13,092 nucleotides of DNA from CAZZCN01 sp964652975 (lineage in GTDB: Bacteria > Bacillota > Clostridia > Saccharofermentanales > UBA5734): positions 1 to 13,092 of the forward strand of contig CAZZCN010000077.1 in assembly GCA_964652975.1 (NCBI GenBank), written 5' to 3'. Below the pieces are notes generated by a model that was not told where the DNA came from, did not search any database, and worked only from the letters and a program-made list of their open reading frames with translations. The translations under genes and the position numbers were made by a program. Below are positions 1 through 6,287 of the stretch, one piece after another (position 1 is the first letter of the stretch; the number at the start of each line of letters is the position of its first letter).

Positions 1-1601
1 TCGCTTTTTATTCCTTGCTGCTTATATATCTCCTTGGTTATTGAATTATATGGCATTAATATCTCGCCGGTCTTCACATTCTTCCAGTTGCATGTTATTT
101 CATTTGCTTTCGGTGCTTTAAACACATAATAATGCGAAAGATATTCGGGGTCGCTCCATTTGACAGGAATGTAATTTTTCATCGTTATTCTTGGCAGAGA
201 GGATTTGAGCATCTGCTGCTTGTCATATGGGGATGTGTTTATCAGGTTGACTGGTTTTGCAAATCCATATTTAACTGTAATTGTGTCAGTGTATTTCGTA
301 TCGAAACGCCCTTGTTGAATTGACGGTGAAATAACGACCCCTCTGACATAATAGTTTATATATTGGTCTGCCTGCATTTCAGCAGCTTTCTTGCCGAACT
401 GGCCAAATGGCACCAGAACCGACGGCAGATAGCTGCTAGATGGCAGTCCGACATATGATACGGGCAATTTATAGGATTTTTCGTAAATCAGATTTTTCGT
501 ACCAGGGTAGATATTACTTTCATTGAAAGAGCTTGTAGAGACCTGTATTACTATGCTTTCTGAATTCGCTGAGACATTGTTAAAATAAAACATTCGCGAT
601 GAATTTGGCTGGTTTGCAGGAAAACCGACTATATTCCCATTGCCGAGCGGGTCATGCCTGGGAAGATCGGAAAATTCCGAAGTGTAGTTGCCTAGCAATC
701 CGGTTGGAGTAAATAATTGAAGACTTGATTTTGCATTTGAAAACGGAACAGGTAAAGTCTGTCCGTAAAGAACGCTCATACCTGTACCAGGATTACCTAT
801 TGGTTCACCTTTTACATTAACAGGGAATGCCCTGACAAAATATGTCTTCTGGAGTTGCGTTATCGGTTGGATTTTTTTAGTCGTAAAACTTTGCAGTCTT
901 ACTTTGGAAATGTTGCTAAAATCAATTGAGAATTGATTAGCACCTGCTGCAATCTGTCCGGAAGAGATAAGCCCTGAGGGGGTTTTCCAATTTTTTACAT
1001 CACCGCTGAAAGGCAAATCAGATACTTGCCAGATGATATTTTTTGCATCTGCGGCATTCGTTAATTGAAATGCAAACCACCTTAAAGAATTGACGTTTTT
1101 GTCGATAAATATGTAGTTGGATTTTGTGAAAATTGATTTGGGTGCGGATATTCTAGTGACGGGCACCACTTTGGTTATAACAGGTGTAAACCTTGGAGAT
1201 ATAGAGGGTTTGGCAGACCCTGAAGCCACCAAGAGATCAAGTCTGGTGTCAAATTTCGGGAAAAATAAATTGTTGTCACCGATGGTATAAGTGTATCCTC
1301 TTTTTATATCACCGGAAGGCGGAGGTGACTCCTTTAAAACTATGGTTCCTTTAGAAGCTTGAGAGTCAGGTAATGATGTCTGTCCCGAAATAGAAGGTCC
1401 GCTTTGGGTTTCGGTAGAAGTAGAAATTTCACTTTGATTTGCCAAGTCCGACGAATTGCTTATTGAAATTTGTGAATTTTGTGAAATTCCAGGCTTCTTG
1501 AGGTAAGATAATGAAAATGCAATCGCACCGATGATTAAAACTGCCAGGAGTACACTTCCACCGATAATAGACAATTTTTTGACATTAAATTTATCATTCA
1601 T
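1..1601 (-). CDS. Membrane-anchored extracellular protein of unknown function (C-terminus outside window)
   Basis: An open frame without a stop runs from an ATG at 1601 to the left edge, giving the first 533 residues. The start is supported by an AAGGGTGGG ribosome binding site just upstream. The N-terminus has a short basic stretch (NVKKLS) and then one hydrophobic helix at about residues 9-30, followed by KK: an uncleaved anchor or signal peptide. A Ser/Thr/Gln-rich, low-complexity linker follows (about 38-75), typical of a spacer between membrane and an outer domain. The rest is rich in beta-forming and aromatic residues with few charged clusters. Two segments, around YFVRAFPVN and YYVRGVV, each followed by a VLYG or VKYG strand, look like the last strands of Ig/Fn3-type sandwich domains; this is inference. 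I recognise no catalytic motif and do not assign a function. It is most likely a cell-surface protein. It is transcribed alone from its own upstream region. Confidence 0.85.
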   Translation of the reverse strand, partial: MNDKFNVKKLSIIGGSVLLAVLIIGAIAFSLSYLKKPGISQNSQISISNSSDLANQSEISTSTETQSGPSISGQTSLPDSQASKGTIVLKESPPPSGDIKRGYTYTIGDNNLFFPKFDTRLDLLVASGSAKPSISPRFTPVITKVVPVTRISAPKSIFTKSNYIFIDKNVNSLRWFAFQLTNAADAKNIIWQVSDLPFSGDVKNWKTPSGLISSGQIAAGANQFSIDFSNISKVRLQSFTTKKIQPITQLQKTYFVRAFPVNVKGEPIGNPGTGMSVLYGQTLPVPFSNAKSSLQLFTPTGLLGNYTSEFSDLPRHDPLGNGNIVGFPANQPNSSRMFYFNNVSANSESIVIQVSTSSFNESNIYPGTKNLIYEKSYKLPVSYVGLPSSSYLPSVLVPFGQFGKKAAEMQADQYINYYVRGVVISPSIQQGRFDTKYTDTITVKYGFAKPVNLINTSPYDKQQMLKSSLPRITMKNYIPVKWSDPEYLSHYYVFKAPKANEITCNWKNVKTGEILMPYNSITKEIYKQQGIKS

Positions 1602-1700
1602 TATTATGCCCACCCTTTTTAATTTCTGTATAAAATTTATTTCACATTATACTCAAAAATTTATTTCATACTATGCTCACCCTTAACTAGAAAAATCAAA
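1602..1700 (-). promoter_or_regulatory. Control region of the surface-protein gene with duplicated -10 segment
   Basis: Read on the minus strand, a TATAAT box lies at 1651-1646 in the context GAGTATAATGTG. No good -35 hexamer is visible 16-18 bases upstream, so the promoter call is tentative. The box lies inside a tandem repeat listed separately. The ribosome binding site AAGGGTGGG is about 8 bases before the ATG at 1601. Confidence 0.4.
1632..1679. repeat. Tandem 2 x 24-base direct repeat
   Basis: Copies at 1632-1655 and 1656-1679 abut exactly and match at 21 of 24 positions; the first 13 bases (AAAATTTATTTCA) are identical. On the minus strand one copy contains GAGTATAATGTG and the other the matching GAGCATAGTATG, so the duplication includes the -10-like box of the downstream surface-protein gene. 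Confidence 0.8.
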
Positions 1701-1726
1701 AAAATCACAGCCGTAGCCATGATTTT
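1691..1726 (-). terminator. Intrinsic terminator of the L25/Ctc gene
   Basis: On the minus strand the bases 1726-1701 form an 11-base-pair stem (AAAATCATGGC against GCTGTGATTTT, with two G-T wobbles) closed by a C(TACG)G loop, a member of the very stable UNCG tetraloop class. A T-rich run, TTTTTTGATTTTTC, follows at 1700 and below. It lies about 140 bases after the L25 stop codon. Confidence 0.85.
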
Positions 1727-1749
1727 CTTTTTAATTGACAATTTTCATT

Positions 1750-1766
1750 TGCGAATTCTATTCGCA
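1750..1766. repeat. Hairpin in the L25 3' untranslated region
   Basis: TGCGAAT (1750-1756) and ATTCGCA (1760-1766) are perfect complements around a 3-base loop. It has no T-run on either side, so it is not a terminator by itself. It lies between the L25 stop and the terminator at 1701-1726. The remainder of 1727-1864 shows nothing else I can name. Confidence 0.6.
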
Positions 1767-1864
1767 TTTGCACTCAATTGGGTTTATGTCATTCACATTT
1801 TTCGTTTGTCTTCTGTTTTGCTTTTGCGAAGCTTGTATCACTTTTACTATACAAACCTAATTTA

Positions 1865-2497
1865 TCAGTCTTCCTTGTTCTTTTTCTCCTTGACAACAGG
1901 AACTTCGGCAACGGCTTGCGCAACAGGAGACTCTTCTGTTTCGCTTTCTTCAACTACTTCTCTGTGCGGTGTTATTGAAACAACTACGTCTTCGAGCGGT
2001 GTATGAATTTCCAGTTTCTTGTTTTTTGCTATTGGCAGATCCGATACCTTTATGACATCGCCTGGCTTGCCATCCGTCAAATCAATTTCAATGACTTCTA
2101 TCAAATCTTCAGGTAATGCTGTATAGGTGATTTCACTGGTTGATTGCTGGATTATACCGTCAACCTTTTCCTTGTGCATCAATAGAATATGAACGCTGCT
2201 GGATATTTTTTCTCCGGCTGTTAAAGCCAGAAATCCTAAGTGCTCAACCGAATTTGTCACTGGAACAAGCGAGACGTTCTTCAAAAGAACCATCTGCTTC
2301 TTCTTACCGATTTGAAGTTCCAGCTTTGATCCTATAGTGTGATTCTTGATAAAATTTTCTGAATCAGCCCTGGAAATCTGGATGCTTTCTGATGCCTCCA
2401 TGTGCTTACCATATAATACGCACGGAATTGAACCTTCTCTTCTCAGTCTTTTACCTCTGACACTTAAATCACGTGTCTCTGCTTTCAATTTAAACAT
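1865..2497 (-). CDS. rplY: 50S ribosomal protein L25 / general stress protein Ctc
   Basis: The 210-residue product is the long (CTC-type) form of ribosomal protein L25, which binds 5S rRNA in the large subunit; in Bacillus the same protein is known as the stress protein Ctc. The N-terminal 5S-binding domain (about 1-90) begins with the family pattern LKAETRD, then RGKRLRREGSIPCVLYGKH. The C-terminal beta domain (about 95-185) holds the conserved segments GIIQQSTSEI, PEDLIEVIEIDLTDGKPGD and IKVSDLP. A charged, Glu/Val-rich tail of about 30 residues (to KEKKNKED) ends the protein, as is common in this family. The ATG at 2497 follows a GAAAGGAG site with a 6-base spacer. The gene appears to be a single-gene unit, with a promoter near 2574-2602 and a terminator at 1701-1726. 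Confidence 0.95.
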   Translation of the reverse strand: MFKLKAETRDLSVRGKRLRREGSIPCVLYGKHMEASESIQISRADSENFIKNHTIGSKLELQIGKKKQMVLLKNVSLVPVTNSVEHLGFLALTAGEKISSSVHILLMHKEKVDGIIQQSTSEITYTALPEDLIEVIEIDLTDGKPGDVIKVSDLPIAKNKKLEIHTPLEDVVVSITPHREVVEESETEESPVAQAVAEVPVVKEKKNKED

Positions 2498-2546
2498 ATT
2501 TTTCTCCTTTCATTTGCAAATTTAATTTGGTTGTGATGAAAATCAA

Positions 2547-2568
2547 TATTGAAAGAAATCTTTCAATA
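2547..2568. repeat. Perfect hairpin at the predicted 5' end of the rplY transcript
   Basis: TATTGAAAG (2547-2555) pairs fully with CTTTCAATA (2560-2568) around a 4-base AAAT loop. Its position coincides with the predicted transcription start of rplY, so the mRNA would begin with a stem-loop. It could equally be a weak terminator of the upstream kinase gene, but only a short T-run follows. Confidence 0.6.
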
Positions 2569-2573
2569 CCTAG

Positions 2574-2602
2574 AGTATAGCACTTTTGGACTTAGATTGT
2601 AA
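2574..2602 (-). promoter_or_regulatory. Probable sigma-A type promoter of rplY
   Basis: On the minus strand a TATACT box (2579-2574) is preceded, 17 bases upstream, by TTACAA (2602-2597). The -10 is good (5 of 6), the -35 weak. Predicted start of transcription is near 2567, about 70 bases before the ATG. Confidence 0.5.
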
Positions 2603-2625
2603 GTTAAGTTTTGTTTTGCGGTTTT

Positions 2626-3576
2626 TTACACGAGTCCCTTTTCATAGTCATCCATGAATTTTAAGATTTCCGCCTCGGATTTGATACCCGTCGAAGCACC
2701 TTTTGCCATGATGCAATGCGTACCTACAGCGTTTGCAAATTTTCCGCAGTCAACGAGTGACTTGCCCTTGACAAGAGCTGTCAAAAATCCTGCACAGAAT
2801 GAGTCCCCAGCTCCGGTGGTGTCCACGGGCTTTATTCTGTCATAAGTCGGTATAATGTACTTTTCACCTTCTTTTGTTTTAATAAAACAGCCGTCCTTGC
2901 CTAATTTTATCACGACAACCTTTGGACCCATCGATAAAAATATATCCGCAATCTCCTCAGGTTCGCTTTTACCCGAAAGTTCCATAGCTTCTTCGATACT
3001 CGGCAAAAAATAATCGATATACGGCATTGAATCTTCCAACACGCTCATCCATCTGCCTTTTGAATCCCACGCAGTATCAAGTGCAGTGATTTTGCCCATC
3101 TCCTTGCATTTCTTAAGAAAAAGGGCACAGTCCACTCCGTCAAATTGCGGCATGAGCATGAATCCTGCAACAAAAACCAGCTTGGCCTTATCGATTATCG
3201 AGTAGTTTATATCGCTTTCTGCAAGTGTCGCATTTTCACCAAGGCAATGTATAAATGATCTCTCTCCGTCTGCTGTGACAATAACAAGAGAAGCTGATGT
3301 AGAGCCATTTTCGTTTATGACGAGTCCGTCAGTGATAACACCGGTTTCATCAAAGGCACTTCTCATGAATGCCCCAAATCCGTCGTTCCCCATCTTCCCT
3401 ATCAATGCAACATCAATACCTATCTTTGCCATATCTATAGAGGCGCTCGCAGCACATCCTCCGGTATACAGCGAAAGTGTATCGACTAGTTCCAGCTTTC
3501 CTTTCGCCGGAATCTTTTCTACAGGTTTCGCGATGGCATCCGCCACGATTATCCCAACACATGCTATATCTATCAT
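2626..3576 (-). CDS. PfkB/ribokinase-family carbohydrate kinase
   Basis: The product, 316 residues from the chosen start, is a cytoplasmic ATP-dependent sugar or nucleoside kinase of the ribokinase superfamily. The N-terminal sugar-binding region carries the Gly-Gly motif TGGCAASAS (38-46), followed by a classic GKMGNDGFG (60-68). The C-terminal signature DTTGAGDSF (252-260) holds the anion hole and the catalytic base Asp258. ATP-site features include VVVIKLGKDGC (220-230) and a Cys/Ala-rich helix after the signature. Length is usual for the family. The frame is open 18 codons further upstream, but the ATG at 3576 has a CAGGAG site 8 bases before it and begins with the typical IDIACVG strand, so it is preferred. 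The substrate cannot be told from the sequence; ribokinase, fructokinase and adenosine-kinase-like roles are all possible. It diverges from a ROK regulator, which suggests local sugar-responsive control. Confidence 0.92.
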   Translation of the reverse strand: MIDIACVGIIVADAIAKPVEKIPAKGKLELVDTLSLYTGGCAASASIDMAKIGIDVALIGKMGNDGFGAFMRSAFDETGVITDGLVINENGSTSASLVIVTADGERSFIHCLGENATLAESDINYSIIDKAKLVFVAGFMLMPQFDGVDCALFLKKCKEMGKITALDTAWDSKGRWMSVLEDSMPYIDYFLPSIEEAMELSGKSEPEEIADIFLSMGPKVVVIKLGKDGCFIKTKEGEKYIIPTYDRIKPVDTTGAGDSFCAGFLTALVKGKSLVDCGKFANAVGTHCIMAKGASTGIKSEAEILKFMDDYEKGLV

Positions 3577-3620
3577 TTTGATTCTCCTGTTCCGCCGCTT
3601 AAATACGACACTAAAAATTT

Positions 3621-3672
3621 GAAAATACATTATCCCTTGCTATTTTGAAAATAAATTATCTATTGCTATCTT
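3621..3672. repeat. Tandem 2 x 26-base direct repeat upstream of the kinase gene
   Basis: Copies at 3621-3646 and 3647-3672 abut exactly and agree at 22 of 26 positions. On the minus strand each copy contains a GATAAT -10-like box and the segment ATAGCAA. They lie 45-96 bases upstream of the kinase ATG, in its probable promoter or early leader. Confidence 0.8.
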
Positions 3673-3781
3673 GTTGTACAGTTTTATTATTGATAAAAAT
3701 CTACTTTTATTTCATTTTTCATAGTTGTGGTAGAAATTAATTTTAAACTGTTTTGCTGATTTTTATGATACAATAATATTC

Positions 3782-3796
3782 GTAAAATCATTTTAC
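3782..3796. promoter_or_regulatory. 15-base palindrome, possible operator
   Basis: GTAAAAT and ATTTTAC flank a single central C, a perfect inverted repeat in the divergent control region. It is the size of a dimeric repressor site; the binding protein is unknown. A chance AT-rich palindrome is possible. Confidence 0.4.
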
Positions 3797-3840
3797 TAAT
3801 TGGATTATATAATATTTTATGTTATATTTCAAGTATTATA

Positions 3841-3888
3841 GCAAACTTATTTATGTTATATAATTATAAATACTAATAAATAGTTTGC
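3841..3888. promoter_or_regulatory. Long inverted repeat flanking the ROK gene -10 box (candidate autoregulatory operator)
   Basis: The left arm, GCAAAC then TATTTAT (3841-3854, one extra T between), is complementary to ATAAATA then GTTTGC (3876-3888). Thirteen base pairs are conserved across a 21-base centre that contains TATAAT (3859-3864). GTTTG/CAAAC half-sites are common in operators of ROK repressors such as XylR (established knowledge). Autoregulation by the adjacent ROK protein is inferred. Confidence 0.5.
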
Positions 3889-3890
3889 CG

Positions 3891-3940
3891 AATGCGTTTT
3901 AATGGCACATGTATTATATAACTTAATTCAAAACGCTATA
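3891..3940 (+). repeat. 50-base conserved leader element, copy A
   Basis: This stretch is identical at 41 of 50 positions, without a gap, to 10615-10664 in front of tupA. It begins AATGCGTTTT and ends AAAACGCTATA; GCGTTTT (3894-3900) and AAAACGC (3930-3936) are complementary and could form a stem around a 29-base loop. The loop shares CACAT and ATTATA with copy B. In both copies the box ATGTTATA starts 38 bases before the element. Confidence 0.8.
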
Positions 3941-3974
3941 TTTCACGTAGAATCCGAGGTGCAAGGAGTGTCGT

Positions 3975-5135
3975 ATGACTAATTCAAAGGGCAACAATCA
4001 GCAGGACTTAAAAAAGCAGAACAGGGCTTTAGTGCTTAAGCTTATTTGCACAGGCATGTGCAGCTCGAGACCGGACATTGCAAGGCAGACCGGACTTACT
4101 AAAATGACTGTAACAAATGTCATAAACGAACTCATTTTGTCAGGCTTTATACATGAGGGCGAGGCATCTGAAAAGACCACTGTTGGCAGAAAGGCAGTGT
4201 ACCTTCATCCGACAGATGAGAATTATTTTAGCATCGGCGTATATTTGTCCAGAGATTTTATCACCTTCTCCCTTATTACTCTGAGGGCTGATATTGTAAA
4301 AAAGCAGACTGTTGATCTGGATGATAATGAAAGCCGGGATACTATTATAGATAAACTCTTTGCAGGTATCGATAAAATCATCGGTGAAACCGGCATTGAA
4401 AAGATATTGGGAATAGGTGTTGCAACTATAGGACCTTTGGATATTGAAGGCGGAGCATTGCTAAGTCCTACTGATTTTAACAACATAAATAATATCGAAT
4501 TCAAAAAAATAATAGAGGAGAAGACCGGGCTTAGTGTTTTTGTCAATAATGATATGAACGCAGCAGCACTAGCAGAACTTTTATACGGAAAGCAAAGCAG
4601 AAGTGATAATTTTATCTATCTTGGCATAACCCACGGAATTGGTTCCGGTATTGTAATAAACGGATCTTTATACACCGGAGAGAGTGGCTTCAGCGGTGAA
4701 ATCGGTCATATTTCGATTAATTTTGACGGACCATTGTGTGCCTGTGGCAACAAAGGGTGCCTCGAGGTATATGCAAGTATTCCTAACATCGTTAAGACAG
4801 TCAGAAATCAGACAGGTATTGAATATTCATTCTCTCAAATAGTTGAGTATGCTAAGGCGAATAAAACTTCTTTTACGGAGATTATCGATGATCTGTGTTT
4901 CTATATAGGTATCGCTCTTGCAAATTCAATCAACACTCTTGACAGTAAAATCATTTATCTCGGACATGACGGTGCTCTAGGCGGAGAATATTTCGCCAGT
5001 AAAATCGAAGAGGTCTTAAACAGCAAAATACTATTCAGAAATAGCAAGCACGTGGCGGTTGAGATTTCATCATTTATGGACCAGGCACCTGTTGTGGGGA
5101 GCGGGGTACTGGTCCTCAACGACCTATTTTCCTAG
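3975..5135 (+). CDS. ROK-family transcriptional regulator (XylR/NagC-like)
   Basis: The 386-residue product has a DNA-binding winged helix at the N-terminus (about 15-75; SRPDIARQTGLTKMTVTNVI is the helix-turn-helix, followed by the LILSGFI wing region) fused to a ROK sugar-kinase-like domain (about 85-386). ROK features are NNDMNAAALAE (191-201, with Asp193 at the catalytic position), the glycine-rich GITHGIGSG region (217-225), GEIGH (241-245) and the zinc motif CACGNKGCLE (255-264) with His245. Such proteins usually repress sugar genes and release DNA on binding a sugar or sugar phosphate. The retained Asp193 and zinc ligands mean sugar binding is likely; kinase activity is possible but unproven. 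The ATG follows AAGGAG by 6 bases. It diverges from the PfkB kinase, a likely target. An inverted repeat over its -10 box suggests autoregulation. Confidence 0.93.
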   Translation: MTNSKGNNQQDLKKQNRALVLKLICTGMCSSRPDIARQTGLTKMTVTNVINELILSGFIHEGEASEKTTVGRKAVYLHPTDENYFSIGVYLSRDFITFSLITLRADIVKKQTVDLDDNESRDTIIDKLFAGIDKIIGETGIEKILGIGVATIGPLDIEGGALLSPTDFNNINNIEFKKIIEEKTGLSVFVNNDMNAAALAELLYGKQSRSDNFIYLGITHGIGSGIVINGSLYTGESGFSGEIGHISINFDGPLCACGNKGCLEVYASIPNIVKTVRNQTGIEYSFSQIVEYAKANKTSFTEIIDDLCFYIGIALANSINTLDSKIIYLGHDGALGGEYFASKIEEVLNSKILFRNSKHVAVEISSFMDQAPVVGSGVLVLNDLFS

Positions 5136-5187
5136 AACGAAGTGTTAAAACTCCGCAACCGCAATTATTTTGCATGATTACTTCGTT
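5136..5187. repeat. Inverted repeat directly after the ROK stop codon
   Basis: AACGAAGT (5136-5143) is complementary to ACTTCGTT (5180-5187). The arms lie 36 bases apart, and the left arm begins at the base after the TAG stop. The enclosed segment contains a smaller GCAATTATTTTGC hairpin. It may cap the 3' end of the mRNA; no T-run follows. Confidence 0.5.
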
Positions 5188-5251
5188 GATGGAAGTTGCA
5201 AAATTCAGTTACATATATTACATATGCAAAGCGATAAAACTTATTATCTAA

Positions 5252-5275
5252 TAAAATTTACCTAAGTAAATTTTA
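5252..5275. repeat. Perfect 10-base-pair AT-rich hairpin
   Basis: TAAAATTTAC (5252-5261) and GTAAATTTTA (5266-5275) pair around CTAA. On the minus strand it is followed by TTAGATAATAAG, so it might help end the lipid-kinase operon, but the stem is weak and the T-run poor. Confidence 0.55.
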
Positions 5276-5281
5276 CATAGA

Positions 5282-5305
5282 GGCAAAACCTTAGTTTTGC
5301 CTTTT
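5282..5305 (+). terminator. Intrinsic terminator of the ROK gene
   Basis: GGCAAAAC (5282-5289), loop CTTA and GTTTTGCC (5294-5301) form a perfect 8-base-pair stem, followed by TTTT (5302-5305). It lies about 150 bases after the ROK stop codon. The T-run is short but correctly placed for the plus strand. Confidence 0.75.
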
Positions 5306-5313
5306 CGCTCTTG

Positions 5314-5338
5314 GAGAATCTGATACAACCAGATTCTC
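5314..5338. repeat. Perfect 9-base-pair hairpin in the convergent region
   Basis: GAGAATCTG (5314/5316 region) and CAGATTCTC (5330-5338) are complementary around a 7-base loop. Neither side has a T-run. It sits 27 bases beyond the stop codon of the lipid kinase gene, so it would be at the 3' end of that mRNA. Confidence 0.6.
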
Positions 5339-5364
5339 TGTACAAAGCATTAAAACTCCGCGGG

Positions 5365-6270
5365 TTAGATTGATGGTACGACAAGTTTTATGGCTTTGGG
5401 AACAACACTGATTGTTACAGGGAGTTTTTCTCCGGGTTCACCGTCTATGCCGAATATCACTTCTTCCGCACCGAAACTTTCCATAATAACTTCATCTGTT
5501 TGGAAATATGTTACTGATGGGCTTTCAATATGAGTTCCGCTACCAATCTGCAAAAACAGCGGTACCAGATCCAGTAATCCCTGCTTATGAATAACCAGGA
5601 CATCAAGCAGTCCGTCAGAGACAGAAGCATTGGGAGATGCCTTATGAAAACCGCCAACGCTTGGTGAGTTAGAAATTAGAAACAACAATATGTCTTCTTC
5701 TATCAAATGATCTTTTGCCTGTAATTTGACGCCAATGGTCCGTAGCTCCGGAGACTCTGTCAATTGCCTTGCCGCCTCGATAAAATATGCCATCTGTCCT
5801 AGAATTGTTTTGGATTTTGAGGACACATTGAAGGAAATGTCTGTTAAAATGCCTCCGGATGCAACATTTATAAAATATCTTGATCCAGCTTTGCCAATAT
5901 CTACTTCTTGAATTTGAAAATTTTTAATCATATTGCAAAATTTGTCCACATCCTGTGGCATTTTGAGGTATGTTGCAAAATCATTCTCTGTTCCGGCCGG
6001 CAGGATTGCAAGCGGCACTTTATGTTGTCCGTCAATCAAGCCATTGATTACCTCATTGACAGTTCCATCTCCGCCAACGACAATAACAAGTTCAAGCTGA
6101 TCGTCTTTAAAATCAAACGCGGCATTGTAGGCGTCATCCTTCTTGGCAGTCTTGATTACTTCTGCCTGACTAAATGTTTTATCTGCAAGAAGCTGTTTTA
6201 CGCTTTTTTCGGCGTTTTTCTGGATATTCTGCTGTCCGGATGAAGGATTGATGATAACTCTGGCGCGCAT
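5365..6270 (-). CDS. Diacylglycerol-kinase-family lipid kinase (YegS/DgkB/BmrU type)
   Basis: The 301-residue protein has the diacylglycerol kinase catalytic fold. The nucleotide-binding motif GGDGTVNEV is at 66-74, after a phosphate-binding NPSSG (8-12). The second motif, PAGTENDFA (91-99), is the family's GTxNDFA. FINVASGG (133-140) and the C-terminal beta-domain segments DGLLDVLVI (219-227) and IDGE (275-278) complete the pattern. All key residues are present and the length is normal. It would phosphorylate diacylglycerol or a related membrane lipid with ATP at the inner face of the membrane; in Gram-positives DgkB recycles diacylglycerol released when lipoteichoic acid is made, but which lipid is used here is not shown. 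The ATG at 6270 follows AAAGGAG by 9 bases. It lies 17 bases after the FtsX-like permease stop, so it is probably the third gene of that operon. Confidence 0.92.
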   Translation of the reverse strand: MRARVIINPSSGQQNIQKNAEKSVKQLLADKTFSQAEVIKTAKKDDAYNAAFDFKDDQLELVIVVGGDGTVNEVINGLIDGQHKVPLAILPAGTENDFATYLKMPQDVDKFCNMIKNFQIQEVDIGKAGSRYFINVASGGILTDISFNVSSKSKTILGQMAYFIEAARQLTESPELRTIGVKLQAKDHLIEEDILLFLISNSPSVGGFHKASPNASVSDGLLDVLVIHKQGLLDLVPLFLQIGSGTHIESPSVTYFQTDEVIMESFGAEEVIFGIDGEPGEKLPVTISVVPKAIKLVVPSI

Positions 6271-6287
6271 AAGTCAAATCTCCTTTT

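Larger units (their letters stand above)
3577..3974. promoter_or_regulatory. Divergent control region between sugar kinase and ROK regulator
   Basis: This 398-base AT-rich gap must hold both promoters. From left to right it has: the kinase ribosome binding site; a tandem 26-base repeat (3621-3672) with GATAAT-like boxes on the minus strand; a 15-base palindrome GTAAAATCATTTTAC (3782-3796); AT-rich boxes (TATAAT at 3808-3813 and 3859-3864); a long inverted repeat around the second box (3841-3888); the 50-base element shared with the tup leader (3891-3940); and an AAGGAG site at 3963-3968 before the ROK start. Confidence 0.7.
5145..5361. repeat. 12-base direct repeats bounding the convergent intergenic region
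   Basis: TTAAAACTCCGC occurs at 5145-5156 and again at 5350-5361, in the same orientation and 205 bases apart. The flanking bases are also similar (AAGTG and AAGCA just before). Between them lie three consecutive perfect hairpins. Confidence 0.65.

Noticed and set aside
3275..3622. 115-codon plus-strand frame opposite the kinase gene
   Set aside because: Shadow of a conserved gene with catalytic motifs on the minus strand; its own product has no recognisable feature.
3577..3630. 18-codon N-terminal extension of the PfkB kinase
   Set aside because: The ATG at 3576 has a good ribosome binding site and begins with the family's first strand; the extension is basic, unlike family members, and lies in the repeat-bearing leader.
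5908..6243. 111-codon plus-strand frame opposite the lipid kinase gene
   Set aside because: Antisense to a gene with all family motifs; no ribosome binding site and no family resemblance.
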